A stretch of 64,000 bases of DNA from Metabacillus halosaccharovorans (GCF_002019635.1 NZ_KV917371.1:1054001-1118000), one strand, 5' to 3'. Counted from the stretch's first letter, positions 1-7,780 are shown. Numbers and translations: made by a program. Notes: generated by a model from the letters alone, not told the origin.

Positions 1-10
1 TATAATGAAA

Positions 11-36
11 AAGAGAAGTGCGCTAACACTTCTCCC
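11..36 (-). terminator. Intrinsic terminator of module A
   Basis: GAGAAGTG (13-20) and CACTTCTC (27-34) form a perfect 8-bp stem with a 6-base loop. On the minus strand the stem is followed by TCTTTTTC. The same hairpin with a changed loop ends module B. Confidence 0.6.
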
Positions 37-76
37 TGCAACCTCTACAGTTAGGGTGGTGGTTGTGAAATAAAGA

Positions 77-214
77 TTACTTTCTTTGACAACCATCCTT
101 TTGCTTCCTACGGCGTCGGGTGGTTTTCTTGTATTCTAATATGTTCTTCCGAAAGAAAGAGGCACCTAATTCACACACAATCCCCTTCAGTACTTCTTTT
201 AGAAATTCAAGAAA
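77..214 (-). pseudogene. Remnant of small basic peptide gene (module A)
   Basis: An open frame of 45 residues begins FLEFLKEVLKGI, continues through SFFRKN, and ends in a run of Arg/Lys with TTRRRRKQKDG. There is no start codon or Shine-Dalgarno sequence where module B has both, because about 27 nt are replaced. The shape is a short amphipathic helix with a cationic tail. I do not recognise a named family. A membrane-active toxin peptide is possible but inferred only from the layout. Confidence 0.35.
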
Positions 215-356
215 TGATCCGGAAAGAAGAATTACAACCAACCACCCTTACAATATTTAGTTGCGTCTCTATATTATTACGTTACTCTCCGCTATTATCC
301 TAACATTCTTCGACAAATTCTGAGCTTGCCCGTGATCATCTCTTCTATTGAGAAAC

Positions 357-385
357 TGGACCAGTGAACCTGTCCCTCTGTCCCT
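357..385 (+). repeat. 29-bp dispersed palindrome, copy 1
   Basis: Matches the family consensus TGGGACAAGGAACCTGTCCC followed by TCTGACCCA. This copy reads TGGACCAGTGAACCTGTCCC. It touches the stop codon of the HAD gene. Confidence 0.7.
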
Positions 386-1088
386 AATACCCAACAAACA
401 ATTCCAATAATTCTTTTGCACTATATACTTCTTGATTTGGTTTAAAGGCAGCGTTTTCGGGTAATTTTCTTTTACGGTGATTCATCCAGATTGCCTGCCA
501 GCCAACTTGTTTTGCTCCGATGATATCTTTTTCAAAAGAGTCTCCGATATAAACTGTTTTGGTTTTATCAAGTCCTAGTTTTTCTTCCATGATTTCAAAG
601 ATTTCCCGCTTTGGTTTTGCGTATCCATGTGTGCCGGATATAAAGATGTTTTCTGCAGGAATCCACTTGGTTAGCTTTAACTGTTCAATCTTTTTCGACT
701 GGTGCTTTTCTTCTCCATTTGTCAGAATTGCCAGCTGCTTTCCTTCCTTGTGAAGGGCTTCTAGTAATTCTTCTATTTCATCAAATAGGATGATTTTTTG
801 TTGTTCCTCGACATAAAGGTGATGAAATGCTTCGGCTTTTTCTATATCTATTGGGATTTCAAACTCATTGCATGCTTTGATAATCCGCCCAGTCTGCCAT
901 TCAAATTGAGTGATTTCTCCGGCTTCACTTTGATCAAATAGAATTTCACTGTACTTGCGGCTCACTCGATAGATTTGATCAATCTCTTTATCTGTAAACG
1001 GTCCTTCAAACATGGTTCGAAATGTCTGATGAAAGGAACGTGCTTGGTCATATAATGTATCATCTACATCAAAGATAATTGTGTCCAT
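384..1088 (-). CDS. HAD-superfamily hydrolase (subfamily IA)
   Basis: A cytosolic phosphatase-like protein of about 234 residues. Motif I is DVDDTLYD at the N-terminus, motif II is ILTNGE, and motif III/IV is the K of GYAKPKREIF with YIGDSFEKDIIGA. Subfamily IA members (YjjG/YfnB type) dephosphorylate small phosphomonoesters such as nucleotides or sugar phosphates; the substrate here is unknown. The ATG at 1088 is chosen because AAGGAGG lies 8 nt upstream, although the frame stays open 15 codons further. It stands alone, with a 29-bp palindrome directly at its stop codon. Confidence 0.9.
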   Translation of the reverse strand: MDTIIFDVDDTLYDQARSFHQTFRTMFEGPFTDKEIDQIYRVSRKYSEILFDQSEAGEITQFEWQTGRIIKACNEFEIPIDIEKAEAFHHLYVEEQQKIILFDEIEELLEALHKEGKQLAILTNGEEKHQSKKIEQLKLTKWIPAENIFISGTHGYAKPKREIFEIMEEKLGLDKTKTVYIGDSFEKDIIGAKQVGWQAIWMNHRKRKLPENAAFKPNQEVYSAKELLELFVGY

Positions 1089-1158
1089 TTTGATAGCCTC
1101 CTTAACCTCTTCTCTCATCATAACACGAAACATAGGGTGAATTTATATGAATAAAATA

Positions 1159-1181
1159 GAGCCAACAAGTATTGTTGACTC
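1159..1181 (-). terminator. Intrinsic terminator
   Basis: GAGCCAACAA and TTGTTGACTC form a stem with one mismatch and a 3-base loop. On the minus strand it is followed by TATTTTATT, 14 nt after the stop of the small ORF at 1195-1293. Confidence 0.5.
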
Positions 1182-1194
1182 TAGATAACTTCTT

Positions 1195-1293
1195 TTATTT
1201 ATCAAATTTAACAAACAAGAATACAATGAAAAGATAAAAAAGCAGTAAACCTGGAATAACAAAAAAAGCTTGCGTTTCACCATCTAAGAGCAT
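1195..1293 (-). CDS. Possible 32-residue single-span membrane peptide
   Basis: ATG-started frame MLLDGETQAFFVIPG, then a strongly hydrophobic stretch (LLLFYLFIVFLFV), ending KFDK. The upstream AGGATGAA is a moderate ribosome binding site at slightly long spacing. A terminator-like hairpin follows the stop, which argues for a real transcription unit. No family is recognised. It could also be a chance frame. Confidence 0.35.
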   Translation of the reverse strand: MLLDGETQAFFVIPGLLLFYLFIVFLFVKFDK

Positions 1294-1357
1294 AGCAGAT
1301 TCATCCTAGTTTTTTTGCTTAGTATTTCCAAAGCACTATTTTAAAATGTATACATTA

Positions 1358-1543
1358 CTAAAAATCTTTAAGAAGAATTCCTCTTTTTTTAGCTGCTTCT
1401 TTTAATAGTGGTAATTCAAATTTCATTGCATGTGATAACAGTTTATAATCTATTTTCTGTTTAAAGACAGAGTAAAAATCGATGATCAATTCAGTTGGTA
1501 AGTAGTTATATGCAGAACACATTGCTCCGTACACCTTGTCCAT
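1358..1543 (-). CDS. Hypothetical small protein, possibly 5'-truncated
   Basis: 61 residues if the ATG at 1543 is used, predicted mostly helical (LPTELIIDFYSVFKQKIDY, then LLKEAAKKRGI). The only upstream signal is GGAG 3 nt before the ATG, which is too close, and a copy of the 29-bp palindrome sits exactly at the 5' edge. The gene may therefore have lost its own start region to that repeat. The opening LxxELIIDxY pattern is faintly like the sporulation inhibitor Sda, but the rest does not fit, so I do not assign it. Confidence 0.35.
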   Translation of the reverse strand: MDKVYGAMCSAYNYLPTELIIDFYSVFKQKIDYKLLSHAMKFELPLLKEAAKKRGILLKDF

Positions 1544-1551
1544 TTTCTCCA

Positions 1552-1576
1552 ACCAAGGAACCTGTCCTTCCGATCC
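1552..1576 (+). repeat. 29-bp dispersed palindrome, copy 2 (partial)
   Basis: ACCAAGGAACCTGTCC with a diverged right arm (TTCCGATCC). It adjoins the start of the small ORF at 1358-1543. Confidence 0.6.
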
Positions 1577-1654
1577 TACGTTGTTACTCTCAATACCCCG
1601 GGAACTTATACTTTATTTTTTAAGGTTTATTCTATGTATAGTAAGAATATTATT

Positions 1655-1680
1655 AAAAGAGAAGTGCACGAACACTTCTC
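1655..1680 (-). terminator. Intrinsic terminator of module B
   Basis: An 8-bp perfect stem (1659-1666 with 1673-1680), followed on the minus strand by TTTTAATA. Confidence 0.6.
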
Positions 1681-1722
1681 CCTGCACCCTCAACCGTCAG
1701 GATGGTGGTTGTCAAAGTCGAT

Positions 1723-1866
1723 TTATTTCTTTTGAGAACCATCCTTATGCTTCCTACGGCGCGGGTGATTTCCTTTTGTTCTAATACGTTTTTTCGAAAG
1801 AAATAAGCACTTAACTTACGTACACAATCCCTTTCAAACCTCTCGTATCAATTCAAGAAATTCCAA
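1723..1866 (-). pseudogene. Remnant of small basic peptide gene (module B)
   Basis: GGAAAGGAGGTG lies 7 nt before a TTG start, giving MEFLELIREV followed by a stop. A second in-frame stop follows, then the frame continues as CLFLSKKRIRTKGNHPRRRK and ends QKK. The frame aligns with module A (FLEFLKEVLKG, SFFRKN, RRRRKQKDG), so this is the same gene interrupted by nonsense mutations. The 10-residue product may still be translated. Confidence 0.4.
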
Positions 1867-1982
1867 GATTATCACCTCCTTTCCTTTAAGGAAAGAAGAA
1901 TAACAACCAACCACCCTCACAATATTCAGTTGCAACCTTCGACAAATTTTAATTGACCCTTTTGATAATTTCTTTGAACGAG

Positions 1983-2011
1983 TGGGACAAGGAACCTGTC
2001 CCCCTGACCCA
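1983..2011 (+). repeat. 29-bp dispersed palindrome, copy 3
   Basis: TGGGACAAGGAACCTGTCCC followed by CCTGACCCA. The outer 7-base arms TGGGACA and TGACCCA pair except for one A/A mismatch. Confidence 0.75.
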
Positions 2012-2041
2012 CCCCCGACCAAGAGGAAGCGATCCCTGACC

Positions 2042-5000
2042 CTATTTTAATTCCTCAACCAACTGAGTTAGTAATTCGGCATTTTCTTTTGTTATTGATT
2101 TCCCGCTTTGGGCTGATAGTTGGTTTTTGTAGGCTTTTAGTTTTCCTTCCATGGCGGTTTTGTTCCCTTTTTCTGCTGATTGTTTTGCAGATGTTAGTTT
2201 TGTTGTTAGGGAGTTGGCGATCCCTTCATTGTTAACAAAGGTTTGTGTTAGTCGGCTTAGGCTGTCGAAGTCTACTGTTACTGTGAAGGTGTGTTCTACT
2301 TCGGCTTTATTTCCGGCTTTGTCTGTGGCTGAAGCGGAAATTTTGTTTTCTCCAATTTTTAATTCGTAAGCAGGTCCTTCAACAGTTGGACAATCAGCTT
2401 CTTCAACTCCTGATAATTCGTCAGTAGCCTCACATGTGATTGAGATAGTGGCATCGACTGTGTATTCTTCATTAGCGGAAAATTCTATCACAGGGCTTGT
2501 AGCATCTAATGTAATCTGTTGTTGATAGGTTTCGCTTATGTTTCCTGAGCTGTCTTTGTATTGAACAAAGACTGTTTTCTTTCCATCGCCACTAGGTAAT
2601 TCCATGTTTTTAGATGTTGCGTAGTTTTCCCATTCAGTCCAATTTTCTGAATCTGTTGAGATTCTGAATTGGTTTACTCCGCTTGCGTCATCTTCAGCGT
2701 TTAGGCTAAGGCTGACGTTTCGGTTGTTTGTGTATTCTGCACCATCATTTAATGTAAAATCTCCAGTTGGCGCTGTTGTATCTTTTGGTTCCTCTTCTAC
2801 GATCATAATCCAGCTAATTTGCGGGTCTGGTGCGTTTGTATTGCGAACTGTTACATCCAAAAGGCCATCAGTAATTTCAACATCATAACCTAGAACATCA
2901 TAGGAATCTGTGAATGTATAGTTCTCTGTTCTGACTTCGTCGTTTATGAGGATGTTTGCTTTCCTTGAGCCTTTTGTTGATGAATACCAGCGATCATAAA
3001 GACCTGTATATACCGTATAATTACCGTTTTCTAGTTGGAACTTATAAGTAAGGTCTGTACCGTTTCCGCCAATAAGGTATCGTAATGCTGAGAAGAGATC
3101 ATCACCTTCACCGCCGGCAGGTGCTGATATATCTCCTACATAGCCCCATGTTTGACCTTTGTCTGGTTCGTACATTTGGTCGATCGTGTCAATATTCACA
3201 AGTGTGTCCTGCATATAAGATGACCATGTTGTGTAGTCCTTTGTTTTTGCTCCTCCAGCATGGACAAAATATTTCACATTGTCAGGAATGACTACAATTT
3301 CTGCTCGAATCACTTTGTTTGACACTTCAGAAAGTGTACCTTCAACGACTATTGTACCAGGTGTAGAGAAATCTTCCTCATTAATATCCCATGTCACCGG
3401 TGTGTCCATTTGCTTGCCTGAATACGTCACATTAATCTCATTTGGAAGGCTTGGTACTTCATTTAGTGATACTTTTTCAGGTAATTCGGTGTTAATGGTT
3501 ACTCTTCCCATTCGATTTAACGTATCCAAATTCCACTCATCATACCATTGTAAGATGATTTCATCTTCATCTCCAAATTCAATTGGAAGCCAGATATATC
3601 TTGAGTTAGTTAAATCATTTTTGTTCCAGCGGTCGCCCATATAAATATATTTACCATTTTCACGATCGACTGGGATAACATACGTACTTTGTGATCCAAA
3701 TGTTGTTGAGGCTCCATCTCCAACTGATGGATCACCCATCGGCTTCCATTCTCCTAAAACAGAGTCTGCCACATGGTATCTGGCCGGATTTGGGTCCCAT
3801 CCAGTTGCACCAGATGTGATTAAGTAGTATTTCCCTTCATATTTGAGCATGGCCGGTGCTTCACGGTGTCCATCGTAAATGGCACGGATAAAGTCTTTTC
3901 CATATTCTTCACCGGCGATTGCTGTGTACTCTTCATTTAGTTTTGAGATATATAACGAATAATTTTCTTCACTCGAATAGATGATATAAGCCGTACCATC
4001 ATCGTCCACAAATAAGTTCATATCGCGAGCCATTCCTGTGTTTTGGACCTTGTATGGGAATCCTTCCGGCACTTTGTTTAAGCGATTGCTTTCTAAGAAT
4101 TCAAAAGGTCCTGTTGGTGAATCACTGATTGCCACACCGGCTTTTGCTTTTGCATAGTTAGAATCAGAACCCTGATAAGGTCCATCTACATGCAGCCATA
4201 ACACATACTTATCTGTTTTTTCGTTATAAATCACCTTTGGTCGTTCTAAAACACCTCGTGCTGTATTAATATCACTAAAAATAGCATCTTTTTCTTCAGC
4301 TGATCTATTTTTATATAATTCTTTAAAATATGGATCTGTATCTAAATCTTCACGGTTTTCAACCGCACGCATAACTACGCCTTCATCTTTCCAATTATAT
4401 AAATCCTTTGATGAATAGGCATGAACACCTGTTGCAGGAAGATAGCCATTTGTTTTATCTTCTCCATACCAGTAGTATGTTTCGGTTTTCTCATCATACA
4501 TCATGCCGCCGCCATGAGCCTGAATGATATTCCCATTCGTATCTAACCAAGGCTGCCCTGGTTTAAATGATTCATTTGGCGTGTTAATCATCAGTCCATC
4601 GATCCTGTCATTTAATTGTTTAATAGCCGTTCGGATCTTTTCCTGGACTGCTTTTGTTGCTACATCTAATCCATTTTCATTGATTTCTTGAATCAGTGCT
4701 TCAGCTTCCGTAATTGCAGTGTTTAACTCTTCAATTCCTTTCGGATAGTAAACATCCGTCTTTTCCGCTTCTATTTTCGCCTCAGCAATTTTGGCTTCTA
4801 AGTCAGACACTGGAATCACCACATACTTTTTTATCATAATATAGTTCACTAATGGATCATTATAGTTCGTTAATGCAGCTGAAGCTGGCCCTTGGATTTT
4901 AAGGTCTAATTCACCATCTGTTACTGCGAGTTGCTGATAGGTGAATTCTTTTTCTTCGCTATAACTGCCAATCTCATAATCACCTTGAGACAAGTTTTGT

Positions 5001-5467
5001 CCCTCGCCAATCAAATTGATGCTTCTCCCACTCCATGGATTTTTAAATCCTACTAAAATATCATACTCACCATCTGGTAATTCAAACTTGTATTCAATGG
5101 CTTTATCACGTGTTTGAGGACCGTTGTAATAACGTAATGTTGTCTTTTTATCTGTTTCGTTTCCATCAATCACCGAAGTTGCGGTTGTTTGGGTTACTAA
5201 TCCCCATTTCTTTCCGGTCTTTGCGTCTACACCGTAGGGTTGTTCTGTTTTACTTGAATATAGCCCCATTTTGTCTGTACTTTCAACAGTGTCCGGTGTT
5301 ATATCACCTGCATTTACGAAGTATAGGATATAGTCATTATTTTTTAGTTCTTCTTCTGTAAAATCGTCTTCGCTTTCTGCTGCGGAAGCTGGTGTTAGAG
5401 ATAAATGGGTTCCAAGGATAATAGCAAGTGTTAAAAGAAGACAAACTATTTTTCGCATTTTGGACAA
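2042..5467 (-). CDS. Secreted multidomain GH43 glycosidase
   Basis: A protein of about 1141 residues. A signal peptide (residues 1-30, ending ASA-A) is followed by a beta-sandwich domain starting YFVNAGD, a FIVAR-like helical region (about 215-290) and a GH43 catalytic domain (about 300-640) with AHGGGMMYDE, YYWYGE and the acid-type Glu in HREAP. Then come an Ig-like Big_4-type domain, a second copy of the first domain (YFVHAGG, about 750-900), Ig-like domains and a helical tail. AHGGGM/YYWYGE resembles the exo-beta-1,3-galactanase branch of GH43, so arabinogalactan is a plausible substrate (inference). The start is TTG, 7 nt after AAAGGAGG; a longer upstream frame is open but would bypass this site. 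A promoter and cre site lie about 190 nt upstream. Confidence 0.85.
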   Translation of the reverse strand: MSKMRKIVCLLLTLAIILGTHLSLTPASAAESEDDFTEEELKNNDYILYFVNAGDITPDTVESTDKMGLYSSKTEQPYGVDAKTGKKWGLVTQTTATSVIDGNETDKKTTLRYYNGPQTRDKAIEYKFELPDGEYDILVGFKNPWSGRSINLIGEGQNLSQGDYEIGSYSEEKEFTYQQLAVTDGELDLKIQGPASAALTNYNDPLVNYIMIKKYVVIPVSDLEAKIAEAKIEAEKTDVYYPKGIEELNTAITEAEALIQEINENGLDVATKAVQEKIRTAIKQLNDRIDGLMINTPNESFKPGQPWLDTNGNIIQAHGGGMMYDEKTETYYWYGEDKTNGYLPATGVHAYSSKDLYNWKDEGVVMRAVENREDLDTDPYFKELYKNRSAEEKDAIFSDINTARGVLERPKVIYNEKTDKYVLWLHVDGPYQGSDSNYAKAKAGVAISDSPTGPFEFLESNRLNKVPEGFPYKVQNTGMARDMNLFVDDDGTAYIIYSSEENYSLYISKLNEEYTAIAGEEYGKDFIRAIYDGHREAPAMLKYEGKYYLITSGATGWDPNPARYHVADSVLGEWKPMGDPSVGDGASTTFGSQSTYVIPVDRENGKYIYMGDRWNKNDLTNSRYIWLPIEFGDEDEIILQWYDEWNLDTLNRMGRVTINTELPEKVSLNEVPSLPNEINVTYSGKQMDTPVTWDINEEDFSTPGTIVVEGTLSEVSNKVIRAEIVVIPDNVKYFVHAGGAKTKDYTTWSSYMQDTLVNIDTIDQMYEPDKGQTWGYVGDISAPAGGEGDDLFSALRYLIGGNGTDLTYKFQLENGNYTVYTGLYDRWYSSTKGSRKANILINDEVRTENYTFTDSYDVLGYDVEITDGLLDVTVRNTNAPDPQISWIMIVEEEPKDTTAPTGDFTLNDGAEYTNNRNVSLSLNAEDDASGVNQFRISTDSENWTEWENYATSKNMELPSGDGKKTVFVQYKDSSGNISETYQQQITLDATSPVIEFSANEEYTVDATISITCEATDELSGVEEADCPTVEGPAYELKIGENKISASATDKAGNKAEVEHTFTVTVDFDSLSRLTQTFVNNEGIANSLTTKLTSAKQSAEKGNKTAMEGKLKAYKNQLSAQSGKSITKENAELLTQLVEELK

Positions 5468-5646
5468 GTTGATTCCTCCTTTAATTTTTTTAATAGGTTT
5501 GGAATGAAACATAAACATTGAGAGCAGCTTTAGTCTGAGATGTAAGAAAATAAGAATTCCTAGGATGTTGGGATCTGGAGGTATGTATGATGGTTGCGAA
5601 AATGTATTAGGTAGAGGGGGAAGAGTAAATACGTTATGCGATAATA

Positions 5647-5690
5647 TTGCAACCGCTTTCAATATAATGCCTACACAGTGATATTGTCAA
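5647..5690 (-). promoter_or_regulatory. Sigma-A promoter with cre site for the GH43 gene
   Basis: On the minus strand TTGACA (5685-5690) is followed after 18 nt by TATATT (5661-5666). Immediately downstream is TTGAAAGCGGTTGCAA (5647-5662), which matches the CcpA consensus WTGNAANCGNWNNCAW at every defined position. A cre overlapping the transcription start implies carbon catabolite repression of the glycosidase. Confidence 0.75.
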
Positions 5691-5820
5691 TACTATTCGG
5701 TTTACTGTATGTGAATATGCTTCGTTTGTCCTGTTCGTCGTGTTTGATTAGGAATGAGATTAGGATAAATGGTGGGGATTTTTGGATTTAATTAGTGAAT
5801 TAAGAGAATCTAGCCTTTAG

Positions 5821-5836
5821 CTGCAATCGGTTTCAA
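5821..5836 (-). promoter_or_regulatory. Second cre-like site
   Basis: TTGAAACCGATTGCAG fits the cre consensus with only the last base off. It lies about 130 bp upstream of the GH43 promoter and may be an auxiliary CcpA site. Confidence 0.45.
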
Positions 5837-5872
5837 AATATCAGTGAATGGTTTTGACCAGGACCTTACCGA

Positions 5873-5902
5873 GGGGGACAAGGAACCTGTCCCCCTGGTC
5901 CA
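5873..5902 (+). repeat. 29-bp dispersed palindrome, copy 4
   Basis: GGGGGACA and TGTCCCCC flank AGGAACC as a perfect inner stem. An additional outer pair GACCAGG (5856-5862) and CCTGGTC (5894-5900) is possible. It abuts the comK stop codon and may act as its terminator. Confidence 0.75.
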
Positions 5903-5903
5903 T

Positions 5904-6440
5904 TTAATATTCCTCCGGGTCCTCGGCAATCAAGTTAATCATTCTTTTGTCCTTATTCATTTTTTGGCGGAGCTGGTATGTACTGATTAAGCGGGCTGCT
6001 TTATTTAACCGCGTTTCCAGGACGTCTTTGCTAATGTTTACTTCTAGTTGTACTCCGTTATGGAAAGTGATGATAGAGTTGGCGCTTTTGGGATCTATTT
6101 GTTTAATATATCGGAAAGCGACCCATGCTGTATCCTTTTTTAAGGGGGATCCTAGCGGGATCATACAGTATTCTAATGTTATGCTCACCATAATTGGGAG
6201 ATTCTTTTGTCTCTTTAATATTTGCTGTGCTGATTTTAGTCTGCCCTCGAAACTACTTCCATAATATTCACAGCTTTCATTTAAAACATTTAATGGACTC
6301 TTTTCGACTATATTTTCTCCGAATGCTCCTATCACTGTGCAGTGAAGATGACCTGTATTCGTATAGTGCGGAAATAAAGCCATTGTTAAACATGTAACAA
6401 ACTCCTGCTTTTGGATCTCTAAAAGATAATTTCTTTTCAA
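5904..6440 (-). CDS. comK: Competence transcription factor ComK
   Basis: 178 residues. The central block SPLNVLNESCEYYGSSFEG, the PIMVS segment and WVAFRYI line up with B. subtilis ComK (SCRFFGSSYAGR, PPIMVDP, CGWISHVHV). ComK is a minor-groove DNA-binding activator of DNA-uptake genes; AAAA-N5-TTTT boxes are its usual sites. The start is TTG, with AAAGGAGG 8 nt upstream. The C-terminal tail is shorter than in B. subtilis (192 residues). It is divergent from a sigma factor at 7178, a pairing also relevant to competence in staphylococci. No ComK box is evident in its own promoter, so autoregulation is not supported by sequence. Confidence 0.88.
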   Translation of the reverse strand: MKRNYLLEIQKQEFVTCLTMALFPHYTNTGHLHCTVIGAFGENIVEKSPLNVLNESCEYYGSSFEGRLKSAQQILKRQKNLPIMVSITLEYCMIPLGSPLKKDTAWVAFRYIKQIDPKSANSIITFHNGVQLEVNISKDVLETRLNKAARLISTYQLRQKMNKDKRMINLIAEDPEEY

Positions 6441-6496
6441 TTTGTTTTCCTCCTTTTATAGGTTCTTAAAGCTTTTTATTTTTAAAGGAGTTAGAT

Positions 6497-6525
6497 ATAA
6501 TACCAATATAGTGGTATCTATCCAA
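6497..6525 (-). promoter_or_regulatory. comK promoter with palindromic operator
   Basis: On the minus strand TTGGAT (6520-6525), 17 nt, TATTAT (6497-6502). The spacer is filled by a perfect inverted repeat, ATACCA and TGGTAT (6500-6517, 6-base centre), positioned to block RNA polymerase. The cognate regulator is unknown. Confidence 0.5.
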
Positions 6526-6534
6526 CTAGGAGAG

Positions 6535-6580
6535 TCCTTAAGCACTGAACCATCCAAAGTGTGTGCTTAGGGATTTTTTT
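6535..6580 (+). terminator. Strong intrinsic terminator with no visible gene
   Basis: TCCTTAAGCAC pairs with GTGCTTAGGGA (one G-T) and is followed by seven T on the plus strand. No plus-strand ORF precedes it, so it may end a short RNA started near TATAAT at 6496-6501, or be a remnant. Confidence 0.65.
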
Positions 6581-7177
6581 GTACCATTTTACATAAACAC
6601 CACCTCCTACAAGGATCGTTTTCTGATCTGTATCCGAATTTAACTGTCACTTTTCCTTTGCTGATTATGTAATTATGGGATGATTTCTATCTAATAACTT
6701 GGTTTTTCACTATGAGTAAGATCGTGGTGTTTGATCGGGAGATATTTCTTCTATTGCTCTTTCTTCGAGGAGTCTGAGCGCTGAGATATGCCCTACTGAG
6801 TAAAGGTAGTATTTCGACCTATTTCCCTCTTCCTAATTCGATATTTTATCCCTTTATCTAATTATATTATAACGGTAGCATTTACCTATATATGTAAATT
6901 TTCTTTAAGATTCTGTAAAGGTTTTGTATACTTCATTTCTTCCTAAAACGTTCATTTAATGTTTAGTTTCTTTGTAACAATCTCCAAAAAGCAACAACTC
7001 ACTCATTTTCCACCTCACTCCCCCACAATATGGCCCATTCCCCTAAGGAAAACGCCCGATATTCACTCAAAACTACCTCCCATTCCATTCATATTAAAAA
7101 TGTCCCCAAACTCAATACCTTGCTATCCTCAAATTACCGCGGAATACATAAGAATGCATTCTTAGAAGGATTCTTTC
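6581..7177. other. Intergenic region between comK and the sigma factor
   Basis: About 600 bp with no convincing gene. A minus-strand GGAGGTG near 6600 leads only to ATG-TAA. The open plus frame at 6959-7165 is rich in Pro/Ser/Ile, lacks a ribosome binding site and looks like chance. A TATAAT-like box in TTATAACGG near 6866 could serve the downstream sigma factor. Confidence 0.5.
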
Positions 7178-7693
7178 ATGTACGAGGATGCGAGATTTGA
7201 AGAATTGCATCAGCAATTTGAGCCGATGATTTATCATGCTATGAGGAAATTGGGAATTTACAAGAACAAACACGAGTTTTATCAGGTTGGATGTATTGCC
7301 TTGTGGGAAGCCTCCCTGCGATTTAATAAGGACAAAGGGGAATTTAAATCTTATGCATATTCTTTTATGATTGGACGAATGAAAAGTGCTCTTACAGATG
7401 ATAAAAAGAAGGAAGAAAGAGAAAGTCAGATTGAAGACATATGGGCCGAAGATGAAGTTAGTTATGGGGAATATTCTGCTGTTCTATGGGAATCTCTGTT
7501 TGAAACTATCTCTCCTGTATTGTCTGAAAATCAACGTAAATGGGTGAAAGCTTACTGTTTATATGGGAATACTCCAAGTGAAATTGCTGAAGATGAAGGG
7601 GTTTCGGTTGCTGCTGTGAAAGGGTGGCGTAGGGAAGCAATTAGTAAGATGAGGGAGTATTTTGTTCATGATCATTATGGAAAATTGAAATAG
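7178..7693 (+). CDS. Sigma-70 family sigma factor, SigH/ComX-like
   Basis: 171 residues. Region 2 includes FEPMIYHAMRKLGIY, EFYQVGCIALWEAS and FNKDKGEFKSYAYSFMIGRM. After an acidic linker, region 4 has LSENQRKWV and the helix-turn-helix GNTPSEIAEDEGVSVAAVKGW. Regions 1 and 3 are absent, as in small alternative sigma factors. The family includes staphylococcal SigH and streptococcal ComX, which drive competence genes; placement opposite comK supports such a role but does not prove it. The start ATG is preceded by AGAAGGA at 8 nt. There is no adjacent anti-sigma gene. Confidence 0.8.
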   Translation: MYEDARFEELHQQFEPMIYHAMRKLGIYKNKHEFYQVGCIALWEASLRFNKDKGEFKSYAYSFMIGRMKSALTDDKKKEERESQIEDIWAEDEVSYGEYSAVLWESLFETISPVLSENQRKWVKAYCLYGNTPSEIAEDEGVSVAAVKGWRREAISKMREYFVHDHYGKLK

Positions 7694-7751
7694 TCGAAGA
7701 ATAGAGTATTCGTTTCTACCTACTTATATTATCTGACCAGTGCCTGATCAA

Positions 7752-7780
7752 GAGGGACAACGTACCTGTCCACTACTCTA
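7752..7780 (+). repeat. 29-bp dispersed palindrome, copy 5 (diverged)
   Basis: GAGGGACAACGTACCTGTCC with a degenerate right arm, located downstream of the sigma factor gene. Confidence 0.6.

Larger units (their letters stand above)
11..385 (-). repeat. Degenerate toxin-like module, copy A
   Basis: First of three related modules of about 300 bp; the others are at 1655-2011 and 9669-9986. Read on the minus strand it has the 29-bp palindrome, a spacer containing AATTTGTCGAAG, a GGGTGGTTGGTTGT arm at 234-250, a small Arg/Lys-rich reading frame (77-214), the complementary ACAACCACCACCC arm at 51-66, and a terminator hairpin at 13-34. The 5' arm can pair with the 3' arm over about 13 bp, as in type I toxin mRNAs. 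Compared with copy B this copy has lost the ribosome binding site and start codon, so it is probably dead. Confidence 0.5.
1655..2011 (-). repeat. Degenerate toxin-like module, copy B
   Basis: Collinear with module A over its whole length: terminator GAGAAGTG/CACTTCTC at 1659-1680, arm GGATGGTGGTTGT, basic coding remnant, a strong ribosome binding site, arm ACAACCAACCACCCT, the AATTTGTCGAAG spacer, then a 29-bp palindrome. It keeps the ribosome binding site and start but carries in-frame stops, the opposite decay pattern from copy A. Confidence 0.5.

Noticed and set aside
5468-5662. Longer N-terminus for the GH43 enzyme
   Set aside because: The upstream 65 codons would start on the cre/promoter and place the signal peptide inside the protein; the TTG after AAAGGAGG fits a normal secretory start.
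6441-6600. ComK boxes (AAAA-N5-TTTT) for autoregulation of comK
   Set aside because: A- and T-runs are present but none has the paired AAAA-N5-TTTT arrangement at promoter distance.
6959-7165. Plus-strand 68-codon ORF before the sigma factor
   Set aside because: No ribosome binding site, composition rich in Pro/Ser/Ile without pattern, and it ends just where the sigma factor's own signals begin.
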